Of a stretch of 64,000 nt of DNA, positions 34,352 through 42,779 are shown piece by piece; within the stretch, counting starts at the first letter, position 1, and the number at the start of each line of letters is the position of its first letter. The stretch is taken from assembly GCA_022825065.1 (NCBI GenBank), contig JAJDYR010000022.1, positions 161,021 to 225,020 on the forward strand, in the 5' to 3' direction. The stretch is from a bacterium (lineage in GTDB: Bacteria; UBA8248). The notes under the pieces were generated by a model that made no database searches, was not told the DNA's origin, and saw nothing but the letters and a program-made list of their open reading frames with translations. The position numbers and the translations under genes are program-made.

Positions 34352-35742
34352 TCGTCTTCCTCCATCGCCACGGCGCTCGGCGGCGAGACGCCCGCCAGAG
34401 AGTGAACCCCGCCCCGCATGATTTTCACCTCGACCACGTCTCCAGGCTCTGGCGTAAAACCCTCCGCGTATAATTGTACCCTGTGATTGCCCCGGCTGCG
34501 ACCCGCAAACCAGTTCGAGTCCGATTCATCCGCAAAATCGGGGCAGCCCGCGCATCCGGCGGGCGCGCTCTTGGGCTTCACCGCGCTCTCGACCATCACC
34601 TGCTGGATGCTCCCGACGAGCTCCGCATGCAGATTCTCCGTCACCTCGCGCTGCACCCGGCTCGCCTCTTCGAAGCGCTCGGTGAGCACTTCCTCGGGAA
34701 GGGTGTCTTCCATCGCGAACGCGGGCGTACCGGGCCGGGGGGAGTATTTGAACATGTAGATGTTGTCGTAGCGCGCCTCGCGCAGGACGCGCAGCGTATC
34801 CTCGAAATCCGCATCCCGCTCGCCGGGGAAGCCGATGATGACGTCGGAAGTCAACACGCCGTCCTTCACGCGGTCTCTGAAGAGAGAGACTTTTTCGAGA
34901 TATTCCTCCGCCGTGTAGCCGCGCTCCATGCGCGCGAGCACCGCGTCCGCCCCCGATTGAACCGGAAGATGAAGATGCTCGCACACCTTGGGGGATTCCC
35001 CCATCGCGTCGACCATGTCCTCATCACAATCCTTGGGGTGCGACGTCATGAAGCGGATGCGCTCGAGGCCGTCCACCTCGTTCAGGCGCCTCATCAGCCC
35101 GCCGAACGTAAGCTCTTCCGGGGACTTGCGGCCGTAGGAGTTCACGTTCTGGCCCAGGAGCGTGACCTCGCGAAAGCCCTCCCCCACCGCGCGCTCGACT
35201 TCGTCCACGATGAGTTCGCTCGGCTTGCTCCACTCGGGTCCGCGCGTGTAGGGCACGACGCAGAAGGTGCAGAAATTATCGCACCCGCGCGCGATGCTCA
35301 CGAAGGCGTTCAGGCCGCCGCCGCGCACCATCGGAGCGAGTTCGGTGAAATCAGGCGCGATAGGCTCGGTATCGACCACCCGGCGCTCTTCCATCTCCTC
35401 GAGCAGCATCGGGAGCTTGGCGATGTTCTGGGTGCCGAAGACGAGGTCGACCGCTTTGCCGCGCTTCGCTATCGCCTCCCCGTCTCGCGTGGCGAAACAG
35501 CCGCACACGCCGACTTTGAGCGCGGGGTTTGTTTTCTTGAGCTTGTCGAGGCGCCCGATCTGGCTATAAACCTTCTGCTCCGCCTTGTCGCGTATCGAGC
35601 AGGTATTCAGCAGGATGAGGTCGGCCGACTCGTTCGATTCGGTCTCCTCATACCCTTCGGCCTCCAGATATCCGGTAATCGTCTCCGTATCGTAACGGTT
35701 CATCTGGCAGCCGTATGTGAATATCTTGAACTTCTTGCTCAA
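34348..35742 (-). CDS. miaB: tRNA-2-methylthio-N6-dimethylallyladenosine synthase
   Basis: The product is 464 aa from a TTG (LSKKFKIFTYGCQMNRYD) preceded by GAGGGG at 8 bases; the track's 550-aa start adds an unrelated leader that runs into the divergent gene's region. The N-terminal UPF0004 domain has three Cys (YGCQMN, NTCSIR, CGCFA). The radical-SAM motif is CDNFCTFCVVPY, followed by a TRAM domain (VQLYAEGFTPEPGDVVEVKI). It methylthiolates i6A37 of tRNAs. An insertion with CAGCPDF (CAGCxDF) lies before the TRAM domain. Confidence 0.94.
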   Translation of the reverse strand: MSKKFKIFTYGCQMNRYDTETITGYLEAEGYEETESNESADLILLNTCSIRDKAEQKVYSQIGRLDKLKKTNPALKVGVCGCFATRDGEAIAKRGKAVDLVFGTQNIAKLPMLLEEMEERRVVDTEPIAPDFTELAPMVRGGGLNAFVSIARGCDNFCTFCVVPYTRGPEWSKPSELIVDEVERAVGEGFREVTLLGQNVNSYGRKSPEELTFGGLMRRLNEVDGLERIRFMTSHPKDCDEDMVDAMGESPKVCEHLHLPVQSGADAVLARMERGYTAEEYLEKVSLFRDRVKDGVLTSDVIIGFPGERDADFEDTLRVLREARYDNIYMFKYSPRPGTPAFAMEDTLPEEVLTERFEEASRVQREVTENLHAELVGSIQQVMVESAVKPKSAPAGCAGCPDFADESDSNWFAGRSRGNHRVQLYAEGFTPEPGDVVEVKIMRGGVHSLAGVSPPSAVAMEEDE

Positions 35743-35907
35743 GGTGCGCTCCCCTCGTTGCCTGGGTCCGGCGGTCCTGCGATTCTTTGGGGCCATATTG
35801 CGAGGGCGCGTTTTCGATGTCAACTTGAAAGATGGAAAAGAAACATCGAATTTGATAAGCCTGTCGAGGGTTTGTGCTTTTTTCTTCTCTTTCACGAGAA
35901 ATACGCC

Positions 35908-36468
35908 ATGCGCGTGGTTTGTTTTCATGGTAGACGCGAAATCGGCGGGGAGGCCCTCTTCCTGAGCGCTGCCCGAATCTTCGCCGGCGCGGCCAACCAT
36001 GCCGGGTTCTCCGCCCAGGTGCGCACGCCCGGGTTCCCCTCCCCGCCGGGCTCGCCCGACCGGGCCGTGGTGAAAATTTCACGCGAACAACTCTCCGACC
36101 TCGCCATCCCGGCGGAGTACGATCTCGAAATCGTCTGCGACCCCCTCCTCGCCGTCGTGCCCCCGATGGGGAATGCGCTCAAACCGGGCGGCGTCCTCGT
36201 CCTCAACACGCAAAGCGCCATCCGAAGCCGCGAGATCCGCATCGCCTCGGTGGATATCGACGCCATCGCCTTAAAATACGCCGCAGCGCCCGAGGCGGCG
36301 CATCTGGGCGCGGCGCTGGCCGGCTGGGAGGCGCTCGAGGGAGGGATATCGACCCGAAACGCCATCGAGGCATACCGCGAAATAAAGGGAGAGGCCATGC
36401 GGGAGACGGAAGAAAAAGCCCTTGCCGAGGCCGCCTCGACGACGAAAAGAGCGCTTAGCGCCGAATAA
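35908..36468 (+). CDS. 2-oxoacid:ferredoxin oxidoreductase gamma-subunit-like protein
   Basis: The product is 186 aa from ATG 35908. The ORF track fuses it to an antisense reading of miaB, which I discard. The sequence MRVVCFHGRREIGGEALFLS and the following AARIFAGAANHAGFSAQV, then AVVKISREQL, LAVVPPMGNALKPGGVLVLNTQ and AALAGWEALEG match the gamma/KorC-PorG domain. It transfers electrons or holds the complex together in pyruvate or 2-oxoglutarate ferredoxin oxidoreductases. No alpha, beta or delta subunit is nearby, so it is an orphan here. Confidence 0.75.
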   Translation: MRVVCFHGRREIGGEALFLSAARIFAGAANHAGFSAQVRTPGFPSPPGSPDRAVVKISREQLSDLAIPAEYDLEIVCDPLLAVVPPMGNALKPGGVLVLNTQSAIRSREIRIASVDIDAIALKYAAAPEAAHLGAALAGWEALEGGISTRNAIEAYREIKGEAMRETEEKALAEAASTTKRALSAE

Positions 36469-36487
36469 CGGGAAGACAGCCCGAGTG

Positions 36488-36830
36488 GGGGTTGTTGAAA
36501 AAATCCGAGAGAGAGGAATGACTCCCCCCTTGAGGGGGTTGTTGAAAAAGTCCTTGAATAGGAAATCCCATAAAACCAACCCCCCCTACCCCCCCTTGTC
36601 AGGGGGGCAAGAAAAAGCAAAACCCTCTCAGCCCGGCGGGGACGCATCGCCTTTTTATACCCCCCTGTCAAGGGGGGGTAGGGGGGGTTGCCTTTCGACG
36701 AGGGAAGTCGGGGGTTCGCGCGAAAGCGGCCTTCCCGCTAAAGGCAATATCCCACGATGAGAGGTTTTTCAACAGCCCCGTCGGGGGCGTCGCTTTTACC
36801 CCCTGAAAAGAGGGCTTTTTCAACAACCCC
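36488..36830. repeat. Nested inverted-repeat element (CCCCCCTACCCCCC family), copy 2
   Basis: The outer ends are GGGGGTTGTTGAAAAAATCC (36488) and CTTTTTCAACAACCCC (36815-36830). A second pair, GGGGTTGTTGAAAAAGTCC (36536) and GGTTTTTCAACAGCCCC (36763), lies inside. The core AACCCCCCCTACCCCCCCTTGTCAGGGGGG...CCCCCCTGTCAAGGGGGGGTAGGGGGGGTT occupies 36579-36690. The whole 450-bp gap holds this and no gene. Confidence 0.85.
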
Positions 36831-36919
36831 GAGTGGGACGCATTGTTCTTTCGCATTGACCTCCCCTCGGCGCAAAGTGTAATTTGAGCGCATAAACTCC
36901 CGCCCCACGGAAAAACCGG

Positions 36920-38164
36920 ATGATGCGACTCCCGCGCACAGGCGCGCCCTGCCTCTTGCTCATCGCTCTACTGATCTCAGGATGCTCCTCGTTTCACGGG
37001 AATTTTCTCGTGCGCCTCCTCTCGCCTAAACCCTTCGAAATCAGCCTTTGGGTGCAGGCGGAGGGCGCGAACAAAACCCTGGACAGCGCAGAGAAGGTCA
37101 AGGCGCTGGTGAAGCGCGCGCGCTCCGCGGGCGTTACGGACATCTACGCGCAGGTCTACCGTTCGGGACGCGCGTGGTTCCCAACGAAGCTGGCGGATGA
37201 TTCTCCCTCAAAACGCGCCGGGCAGGACCCGCTGGCCCTGCTGCTCGATCTGGCCTCCCGAGGCGAGGAATTCGAGCGCCCCATCAAGGTCCACGCGTGG
37301 ATAAACGCATTCGCCCTTGCGAGAAACAAAAAAGCGCCCATCATCCGCGAACTTGGCACAGAAGCCGTTCTCAAGGATCAATACGGGCGCTCGCTGCTCG
37401 AATATCCTCTTTCGGGAAAACCCGCATGGGCGAAAGGCTTCGGCCTGGGAACGCCCGGCATCTTTCTCGACCCCGGCAATCCGGCCGTGCGCAAGCGCAT
37501 CATCGACGTCGCGGCGGATTTGGTGAAAAAATATCCACGCCTTGCGGGAATACATCTCGATTTCATCCGCTATCCCTACGCGCTTCCCATATCGCCGGGT
37601 TCCAGCTTCTCTTCGCGTCTTGATTTCGGCTACAACGAGGCCTCGGTCGCCCGCTTCGCGCAAGAAACCCGGAAAACCGCGCCGCGCGCAGGCTCGGGCG
37701 TGAAGCGCGCCGACGCGGCGGCCTGGGATGCCTGGCGGCGCGCGCAAGTCTCGGAGGCGGTCCGCGGCGTTTATGAAACAACCAGAGGTTTAAGGGGTCA
37801 AGTGATTGTTTCCGCTGCCGTTCTTTCCTGGGCGGAGCGGGCCTATCTCTCCGCGTTTCAGGACTGGCGCGGCTGGCTGGAAGGCGGGTTTCTCGATAAG
37901 GCAGTCGTGATGAATTATACGAGAGATATTCATCTGGCCGCTCAGATCAGCCGAAGCGCACTAGCCGCCAGGAGGGTGGAAACCCCGAATCCAAGCGCGC
38001 CCAAGGTCGTCATCGGCCTGGGCGCATATCTGTTCACCAAAAATCCGGCGAGCGTGTGGCGCGAATGGCGTGCCGCCCGGGATGCCGGCGCCGACGGCGT
38101 CGCCCTTTTCTCCTACGATCAGATGGTCGGGAACGATGCGATGTGGAAATTCCCCGTCCGGTGA
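36920..38164 (+). CDS. Lipoprotein with glycosyl-hydrolase-like 10 (GHL10/YngK-type) domain
   Basis: The product is 414 aa. A lipoprotein signal ends in LLISGCSSF (lipobox Cys near residue 22). The TIM-barrel pattern includes LWVQAEGANKTLDSAEKVKALVKRARSAGVTDIYAQVY, KVHAWINAFALARN and FLDPGNPAVRKRIIDVAADLVKKYPRLAGIHLDFIRYPY. The last is the DxxR-Y segment typical of GHL10. It is predicted to hydrolyse a glycan at the outer surface or periplasm; substrate is unknown. Confidence 0.85.
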   Translation: MMRLPRTGAPCLLLIALLISGCSSFHGNFLVRLLSPKPFEISLWVQAEGANKTLDSAEKVKALVKRARSAGVTDIYAQVYRSGRAWFPTKLADDSPSKRAGQDPLALLLDLASRGEEFERPIKVHAWINAFALARNKKAPIIRELGTEAVLKDQYGRSLLEYPLSGKPAWAKGFGLGTPGIFLDPGNPAVRKRIIDVAADLVKKYPRLAGIHLDFIRYPYALPISPGSSFSSRLDFGYNEASVARFAQETRKTAPRAGSGVKRADAAAWDAWRRAQVSEAVRGVYETTRGLRGQVIVSAAVLSWAERAYLSAFQDWRGWLEGGFLDKAVVMNYTRDIHLAAQISRSALAARRVETPNPSAPKVVIGLGAYLFTKNPASVWREWRAARDAGADGVALFSYDQMVGNDAMWKFPVR

Positions 38165-38201
38165 TTTCAGCGCGATCCCTTGGCAGACAGGCGTTTTGCG
38201 C

Positions 38202-38230
38202 TTGCAAGCAATGGCGTAGATAGCTATAAT
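38202..38230 (+). promoter_or_regulatory. Strong sigma-70 promoter for HU gene
   Basis: TTGCAA, 17-bp spacer, TATAAT. It lies 156 bp upstream of the HU ATG, implying a long 5' leader. Confidence 0.7.
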
Positions 38231-38385
38231 CCGCTCGTCGTTACAGAATCACCCGCCCCGTATTTTACCTCCGCCTAAAACATTTTTGGATTTCTGTTGT
38301 TGGACGTTGTTTCAGCAAACAGAGCAGGCGTGAGCGCGCACGCACCGCCCGCGAGCCGCTCAGGGCGAAAGAGGAGAAGAAGAAA

Positions 38386-38658
38386 ATGAACAAAGGTGAA
38401 CTCGCAGACGCCATCGCCGCGCAGGCGAACCTGAGCAAGTCGAGCGCCCAGGGCGTAGTCAACGCATTCGTGGGCGCCGTAACCTCGGCTCTCCAGAGCG
38501 GGGACAAGGTGACGCTGACGGGCTTCGGCACATTCAGCGTCTCCCAGCGGGCGGCCCGCAAGGCGCGCAACCCGAGAACGGGCGAGGAGATTATGGTGGC
38601 GGCGGCCACCGTGCCGAAATTCAAGGCGGGAGCCGGCCTGAAGGCCTCAGTGAACTAG
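38386..38658 (+). CDS. HU-family DNA-binding protein
   Basis: The product is 90 aa, the standard HU length: MNKGELADAIAAQANLSKSSAQ, the beta-arm VTLTGFGTFSVSQRAARKARNPRTGE and the terminal VPKFKAGAGLKASVN. It is a nucleoid-associated protein that bends DNA without sequence specificity. The ATG is preceded by GAGGAGAAGAAGAAA. It is probably monocistronic and highly expressed given the consensus promoter upstream. Confidence 0.97.
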   Translation: MNKGELADAIAAQANLSKSSAQGVVNAFVGAVTSALQSGDKVTLTGFGTFSVSQRAARKARNPRTGEEIMVAAATVPKFKAGAGLKASVN

Positions 38659-38913
38659 AGTTCGCAACTCCGAGCGCCGACAATCCGCCTCGTCGCAGAA
38701 GCAGAAACAAACTAGAAACTGCGGGATGTTTCTGCGCAAAAACTGAGAAAATCGCGCGGCCGGGCGTCGCAGTGTGCGGTGATTTTCGCTTGGACGGCGG
38801 CGTTGAAGCAACCTCCATGGACGAGAGGGTTGTTGTGCTTGAACATATATGTTAGGACTTAATTGGATCTGGGGACCCAGCTACCTTTCTTCTCTTCATA
38901 AGGATTCAATACG

Positions 38914-39081
38914 ATGAACTGGGTCACATTGCTGGATCAATCCAACTTCCCGATGATCATCCTGTTTGGGATGGGCTGGTTTTCCCTGTGGCGGAAAATA
39001 AGCGGACTTGAAGCGCGGATATCACACATCGAAGGCGTGATGGAAGGCTGGCTGTCGCCACGCCCGCCGGCCCAGGATTGA
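38914..39081 (+). CDS. Small membrane-associated protein, 55 aa
   Basis: This is below the ORF-track cut-off. MNWVTLLDQSNFPMIILFGM continues GWFSLWRKISGLEARISHIEGVMEGW. A short hydrophobic helix (residues 12-27) is followed by an amphipathic, coiled-coil-like segment and a Pro-rich end. AGGA lies about 9 bases before the ATG. Family not recognised; phage- or plasmid-type small anchors look similar, but I do not assign it. Confidence 0.5.
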   Translation: MNWVTLLDQSNFPMIILFGMGWFSLWRKISGLEARISHIEGVMEGWLSPRPPAQD

Positions 39082-39228
39082 CCACCCGCCGCACCGCCTC
39101 CCTCGGGAAAATACTCTCTCGAACGCGGGCGTGTCCTGCGTCGCCCCGATACTTCTTTTCTGATGCCCGGCAAAGTCCTTATGCGGACGGACAATTTCCA
39201 TAATGTTTCACCACAGATGTGCGTGAAG

Positions 39229-40038
39229 TCAAAAACCCGCGCCTTCTATGGCGACCTCTCCTCCCCAAGCCTCCCAGTTGGAGAGCGTGTCCACCGAATC
39301 GTCGATGAATTCCATATAATCACTCGTCATCCGCGCTCCCTCTTCGATGAGGCGGCATGTCCTCTCGGTGTTCTCCTCATTGAAGGGCAGTCTGAGCTTC
39401 CTCAGAACGATTTTCGTTCGTCCTTTCACGAAGAGATGCTCTACGTCGTGCCAATCGCCATAAAACTTCCGCGGCGCGCCTCGCGCCCGCGCGACTTTTT
39501 CCGGCGCACAGCCATATAAAGCGCCGAGACCCTCGGCATATTCTCGTTTCTGCGCGTCGCTCATCGCTCCCTGGGCGTCGCGGAGTTGCTCTCCCACCGT
39601 GCCGTCGTCGAGATGTATGGCGTAATCCACTGCAATCTCCACCAGCACGTGCGCAAGATAGTGGAGGCTCGCCTCATCGGGCATCACGCCCGCTTCTTTC
39701 GTGAATTCGCGCATCAGGGGGATGAGCTCGACCCCTTTCAGATAAGTGTAGCCCTGCTTTTGGGAGGGAGTTTGCCCACTCGCCGTCTTGGCGATGCTTC
39801 CGTAGTGACAGAGGTTGTCGACCACCAGATGACATTTCACCCACAAAAGTTTCGGGAATTGCTCCATCGCGCCCGCCGGCGGCGCGAAGCGGTGGGTTTC
39901 CCTAGGATTGAACTCCCCGGACAGCGGCAAGGAATCGGGCGCCACGTTGTAGACGTAGGCGTCGTCCCCGGGATGGGACATCTCGGGATGACGCTCCAGC
40001 AGTTCCCGCAAAACCAGCGTGTGGCAGTTGGTAAGCAA
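39229..40038 (-). CDS. His-rich helical protein of unknown function
   Basis: The product is 269 aa. I do not recognise the family. Many His/Asp pairs recur in helical contexts: NCHTLVLRELLERHPEMSHPGDD, WVKCHLVVDNLCHYG, LHYLAHVLVEIAVDYAIH and DWHDVEHLF. The pattern resembles multi-metal helical hydrolases (phospholipase C/P1-nuclease type, HD-like) but I cannot confirm it. It is co-oriented with, and only 13 bp from, the MBL hydrolase gene, so the two may be co-expressed. Confidence 0.65.
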   Translation of the reverse strand: MLTNCHTLVLRELLERHPEMSHPGDDAYVYNVAPDSLPLSGEFNPRETHRFAPPAGAMEQFPKLLWVKCHLVVDNLCHYGSIAKTASGQTPSQKQGYTYLKGVELIPLMREFTKEAGVMPDEASLHYLAHVLVEIAVDYAIHLDDGTVGEQLRDAQGAMSDAQKREYAEGLGALYGCAPEKVARARGAPRKFYGDWHDVEHLFVKGRTKIVLRKLRLPFNEENTERTCRLIEEGARMTSDYMEFIDDSVDTLSNWEAWGGEVAIEGAGF

Positions 40039-40051
40039 AAGTCCCTTCTCC

Positions 40052-40882
40052 CTAAAGCGGCCCCGTCAGTGAATAGCGCCCATCGGCGCAAGCGACTTTT
40101 CCGGATTTCACGAACCTCTCCAGATGCAACTCAATCACGCTGGCGCCCAGCTCTCTCTGGCGCTCCGGCAAATCCTGATATATGAGGTCCGCTATCCTGG
40201 CGGGCGAATCGTGTCCTGCCTCCAGCGCTTCCAGATACTGCGCATCGCGCTTCTTGCGGTGTTCGATAAGCTCGTCGATCCTGGCAACCGGGTCCTCGAT
40301 CACCGGCCCGTGGCCCGGGTAAATGAGGCGAGGCGCGAGTTTCTTCACCTTCTCCAGCGATTCGAGGTAATCACCCAGGTTCCCCTTGGGTGCGGTCACC
40401 GCCGTCGTCGAGGGGAGAAGAACGTTGTCGCCCCCCAGAAGAATCCTCTCCTCCTCCCACCAGAACGAAAGATGGCCGGGAGAATGGCCCGGCGTGAGGA
40501 TGGCCTCCAGGCGCATTTTTCCCAACTCGACGAATTCTCCTTCCCTTATCGGAGAAACCGGCAGACCCGGCTGTTCCTCTTCGAGCAATCGCATCTCCTG
40601 GGGATGGGCGTAAGCCGTAACGCCGAACCTATCGCAGACCGCCTTGGCGCCGCCGGAGTGGTCGAAGTGGTGGTGGGTCAGAACAAGTTTTTCCAACTCA
40701 CCTCCGGCGCGCGCTTCCACACAGGAAAGCACCTCGGGAATGCACTCGCGGTAGCCCGCGTCGAAGAGAATGAAAGGTCCCTCCCCGATGAGGATCACCT
40801 CCACGTGGTCCATGAACGAACCCTGAGGGGCTACCAACCTGTGGCTCTGAATAAGGTGTGATGCGGTCGATTTCACGTTCAA
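40052..40882 (-). CDS. MBL-fold metallo-hydrolase
   Basis: The product is 276 aa. The signature HHHFDHSGGAKAV is preceded by PFILFDAGY. Further metal ligands are in TPGHSPGHLSFWWEEERILLGGDNVL and PGHGPVIEDPVARID. A C-terminal winged-helix-like part (YQDLPERQRELGASVIELHLERFVKSGKV) resembles LACTB2-type proteins. It is a dinuclear zinc hydrolase acting on thioesters, lactams, RNA or similar; substrate not determinable. Confidence 0.92.
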   Translation of the reverse strand: MNVKSTASHLIQSHRLVAPQGSFMDHVEVILIGEGPFILFDAGYRECIPEVLSCVEARAGGELEKLVLTHHHFDHSGGAKAVCDRFGVTAYAHPQEMRLLEEEQPGLPVSPIREGEFVELGKMRLEAILTPGHSPGHLSFWWEEERILLGGDNVLLPSTTAVTAPKGNLGDYLESLEKVKKLAPRLIYPGHGPVIEDPVARIDELIEHRKKRDAQYLEALEAGHDSPARIADLIYQDLPERQRELGASVIELHLERFVKSGKVACADGRYSLTGPL

Positions 40883-41062
40883 GAAAAACCCCTCTCAAAA
40901 TTCCATCCTGCATGGGAAAACCACACAGGGCCGCGGCTCGATGAAGCGCCGGAGTGCTCTTGCCCGCGCCAGTTGCGGGTAAGGCGCTGCCCTTCCCTCG
41001 CCTTTTGGCCAATGTGTGCGAATAATCGGCACGAATCATCGCCTGCCGGAAAAAAACGGCAT

Positions 41063-41090
41063 TTGACAGACACCGTGAATCTGTTATGTT
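41063..41090 (+). promoter_or_regulatory. Promoter of the ABC transporter operon
   Basis: TTGACA, 16 bp, TATGTT, about 160 bp upstream of the first binding-protein start. Confidence 0.6.
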
Positions 41091-41110
41091 CCCTACCACA
41101 AAAATTCGCA

Positions 41111-41157
41111 GACAGTAAAGAAAACAACCGATTATTGCGTCGTTTTACTTTACTGTC
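41111..41157. promoter_or_regulatory. Inverted repeat in the ABC operon leader
   Basis: GACAGTAAAG (41111-41120) is perfectly inverted as CTTTACTGTC (41148-41157), with AAAAC/GTTTT pairing further inside after a mismatch. It begins about 20 bp past the -10 box, so it could be an operator or an RNA hairpin in the leader. The second binding-protein copy does not carry it. Confidence 0.55.
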
Positions 41158-41249
41158 CGAGAGTTGTTCTGGTGAATGCGAAATAAGCGAACCTTTTCAG
41201 TTAACCGGGGGCTTGGCCCTCTCTCCATTCCTGCATGAGGAGACTTTCG

Positions 41250-42356
41250 ATGAAATCCCGTATCCGTTACTTCGTTGCCGCCGTCGCGGCTCTGGCCGTC
41301 TTCGCATCGGGCGCACTCGTATCCGAAGCGATGATGAAGAACCAGAAAGAGCTCGTGCGCGCGGCGAAAAAAGAGGGCGCCGTCACGCTCATCAACCCTC
41401 TGTTCAGCGACCGCACCGCCAAGCGCATGGGACCGGCCTTCGCCAAGAAGTACGGCCTGGGCGACGGCTTCAAGTTCCGCAACCTGCGCAAGGGCACCGG
41501 CGCCACCGTATCCCAGGTTCGCCAGGAGATACGGGCCAACAAGTTCACCGTCGACGTCCACATGGTGAGCGCGCCCGGCTTCTTCGCCTCTGCCCAGAAA
41601 CGCGGCGTATTCCAGAAGCTCGACAGCGCGGAATGGAACAAGCACTTCGCGGCGGTGATCAAGAAGGCCAATCAGTACGCGAACTACCCCTACGTCGTGA
41701 CGCCTCTGGCCTACACCTTCCAGCCCGTGTGGAACACTTCGTGTCCCGGTATGAAGAACCTGAACGTGACGTCCTATCCGGACACCATTACCAAGGATTT
41801 GACGGGCAGGAACATCGCCGGCGACATCACCAAGAGCTTCACCTACACCAACACCGTCATCTCGCTCATCGAGAACGGCATGGACATGAACAAGTACTGG
41901 GACGCCCTGAAGGCCCTGAAGCCCGTCGTCATGTTCCGCACCGAGCCGAAGATGCAGGTGCTCATCAACTGCGAGCGCGGCCTCGACCCCTGGAACCTCT
42001 CGGGCCGTGTGTACCAGAACGTACTCAAGAAGCCCGACCTCGCCAAAGTCCTCAAGATAGGCTACTACAAGGAAGGCCAGGTCATGCTGGGCAACCAGGT
42101 CGCCGCAATTAAAGGAGCACCGAACCCCAACGCCGGCAAACTGCTGGTTGAATTCCTTCTCACCAAGGAAGGCACCGACATCTACGTGGAAGGCGAGGCC
42201 ATATACAGCTTCCGCGCCGGCTACAAGCCGCCCAAGGCCGTGCAACCCTACCTCCTCGACCTGAGCAAGCACAAGCTTCTGGGGCTCAAGGATTGGGTGG
42301 CGGCTCAGAAGCAGTTCAAGAAAGTGCGCGGTGAATTCATCAAGCGCTTCAAGTAG
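41250..42356 (+). CDS. ABC transporter extracellular solute-binding protein, copy 1 (ferric/organic ion type)
   Basis: The product is 368 aa from the internal ATG preceded by AGGAG (the track's first ATG contains that site). The signal peptide is MKSRIRYFVAAVAALAVFAS. The fold is COG1840-type (KKEGAVTLINPLF, GTGATVSQVRQEIRANKFTVDVHMV, LLVEFLLTKEGTDIYVEGEA). It captures a ligand (ferric ion, polyamine, sugar or phosphonate-like; not identifiable) in the periplasm for the downstream permease. It is about 90 percent identical to copy 2 by eye. Confidence 0.92.
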   Translation: MKSRIRYFVAAVAALAVFASGALVSEAMMKNQKELVRAAKKEGAVTLINPLFSDRTAKRMGPAFAKKYGLGDGFKFRNLRKGTGATVSQVRQEIRANKFTVDVHMVSAPGFFASAQKRGVFQKLDSAEWNKHFAAVIKKANQYANYPYVVTPLAYTFQPVWNTSCPGMKNLNVTSYPDTITKDLTGRNIAGDITKSFTYTNTVISLIENGMDMNKYWDALKALKPVVMFRTEPKMQVLINCERGLDPWNLSGRVYQNVLKKPDLAKVLKIGYYKEGQVMLGNQVAAIKGAPNPNAGKLLVEFLLTKEGTDIYVEGEAIYSFRAGYKPPKAVQPYLLDLSKHKLLGLKDWVAAQKQFKKVRGEFIKRFK

Positions 42357-42384
42357 GACGCTTTATAAGTCATCGATCGGAATG

Positions 42385-42416
42385 GGTGGGAGTCCGCAAT
42401 GGACTCCCACCTTTCT
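42385..42416 (+). terminator. Hairpin after binding protein copy 1
   Basis: GGTGGGAGTCC-GCAAT-GGACTCCCACC is a perfect 11-bp stem followed by TTTCT. It may act as a partial terminator or an mRNA 3'-end stabiliser. Confidence 0.7.
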
Positions 42417-42672
42417 GTATTAAATAAGAAATACCGCGGCGCGCCATGCCGCGAAGCTTCCGCCAGGGCAGGCATTCTAACACCAACGGGGCGGAGCCTT
42501 CGCGATATAGCGCGCGGTTAGCGTTTTACAATTACCGAACATCCCCGCGAATCCAGGAGACGGTTCGCAGGCGTGTTGCTTTTGGAAACGGCGTTCTTTA
42601 TATTCGATAGTTCTTATTCCCGAAAAGACTTGCGTTTCCAGGATTCGCAGGAAAGGTTGTATCCACAAGACG

Positions 42673-42729
42673 ATGGCTATCAACACTACAGCACCGCGAA
42701 TCGACATCGCTCCCCCAAATAGAAATTTA
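42673..42729 (+). pseudogene. 5' stub of the permease gene left by the duplication
   Basis: ATGGCTATCAACACTACAGC (MAINTTAPRIDIAPPNRN) mirrors the start of the real permease (MATDTAAPQIDVAPPRG). The preceding leader, CGTGTTGCTTTTGGAAACG and CCCGAAAAGACTTGCGTT, is also shared with 44112-44175. The similarity ends after about 18 codons and the sequence changes into the leader of binding protein 2. Confidence 0.8.
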
Positions 42730-42779
42730 TTCAACCGGGGGCTCGTCCCCCACTCCATTCCTGCATGAGGAGATTTTCG

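Noticed and set aside
34474-35907. N-terminal two-thirds of the 664-aa plus ORF
   Set aside because: It is antisense to miaB. Only the part from ATG 35908 shows real homology (oxidoreductase gamma-like).
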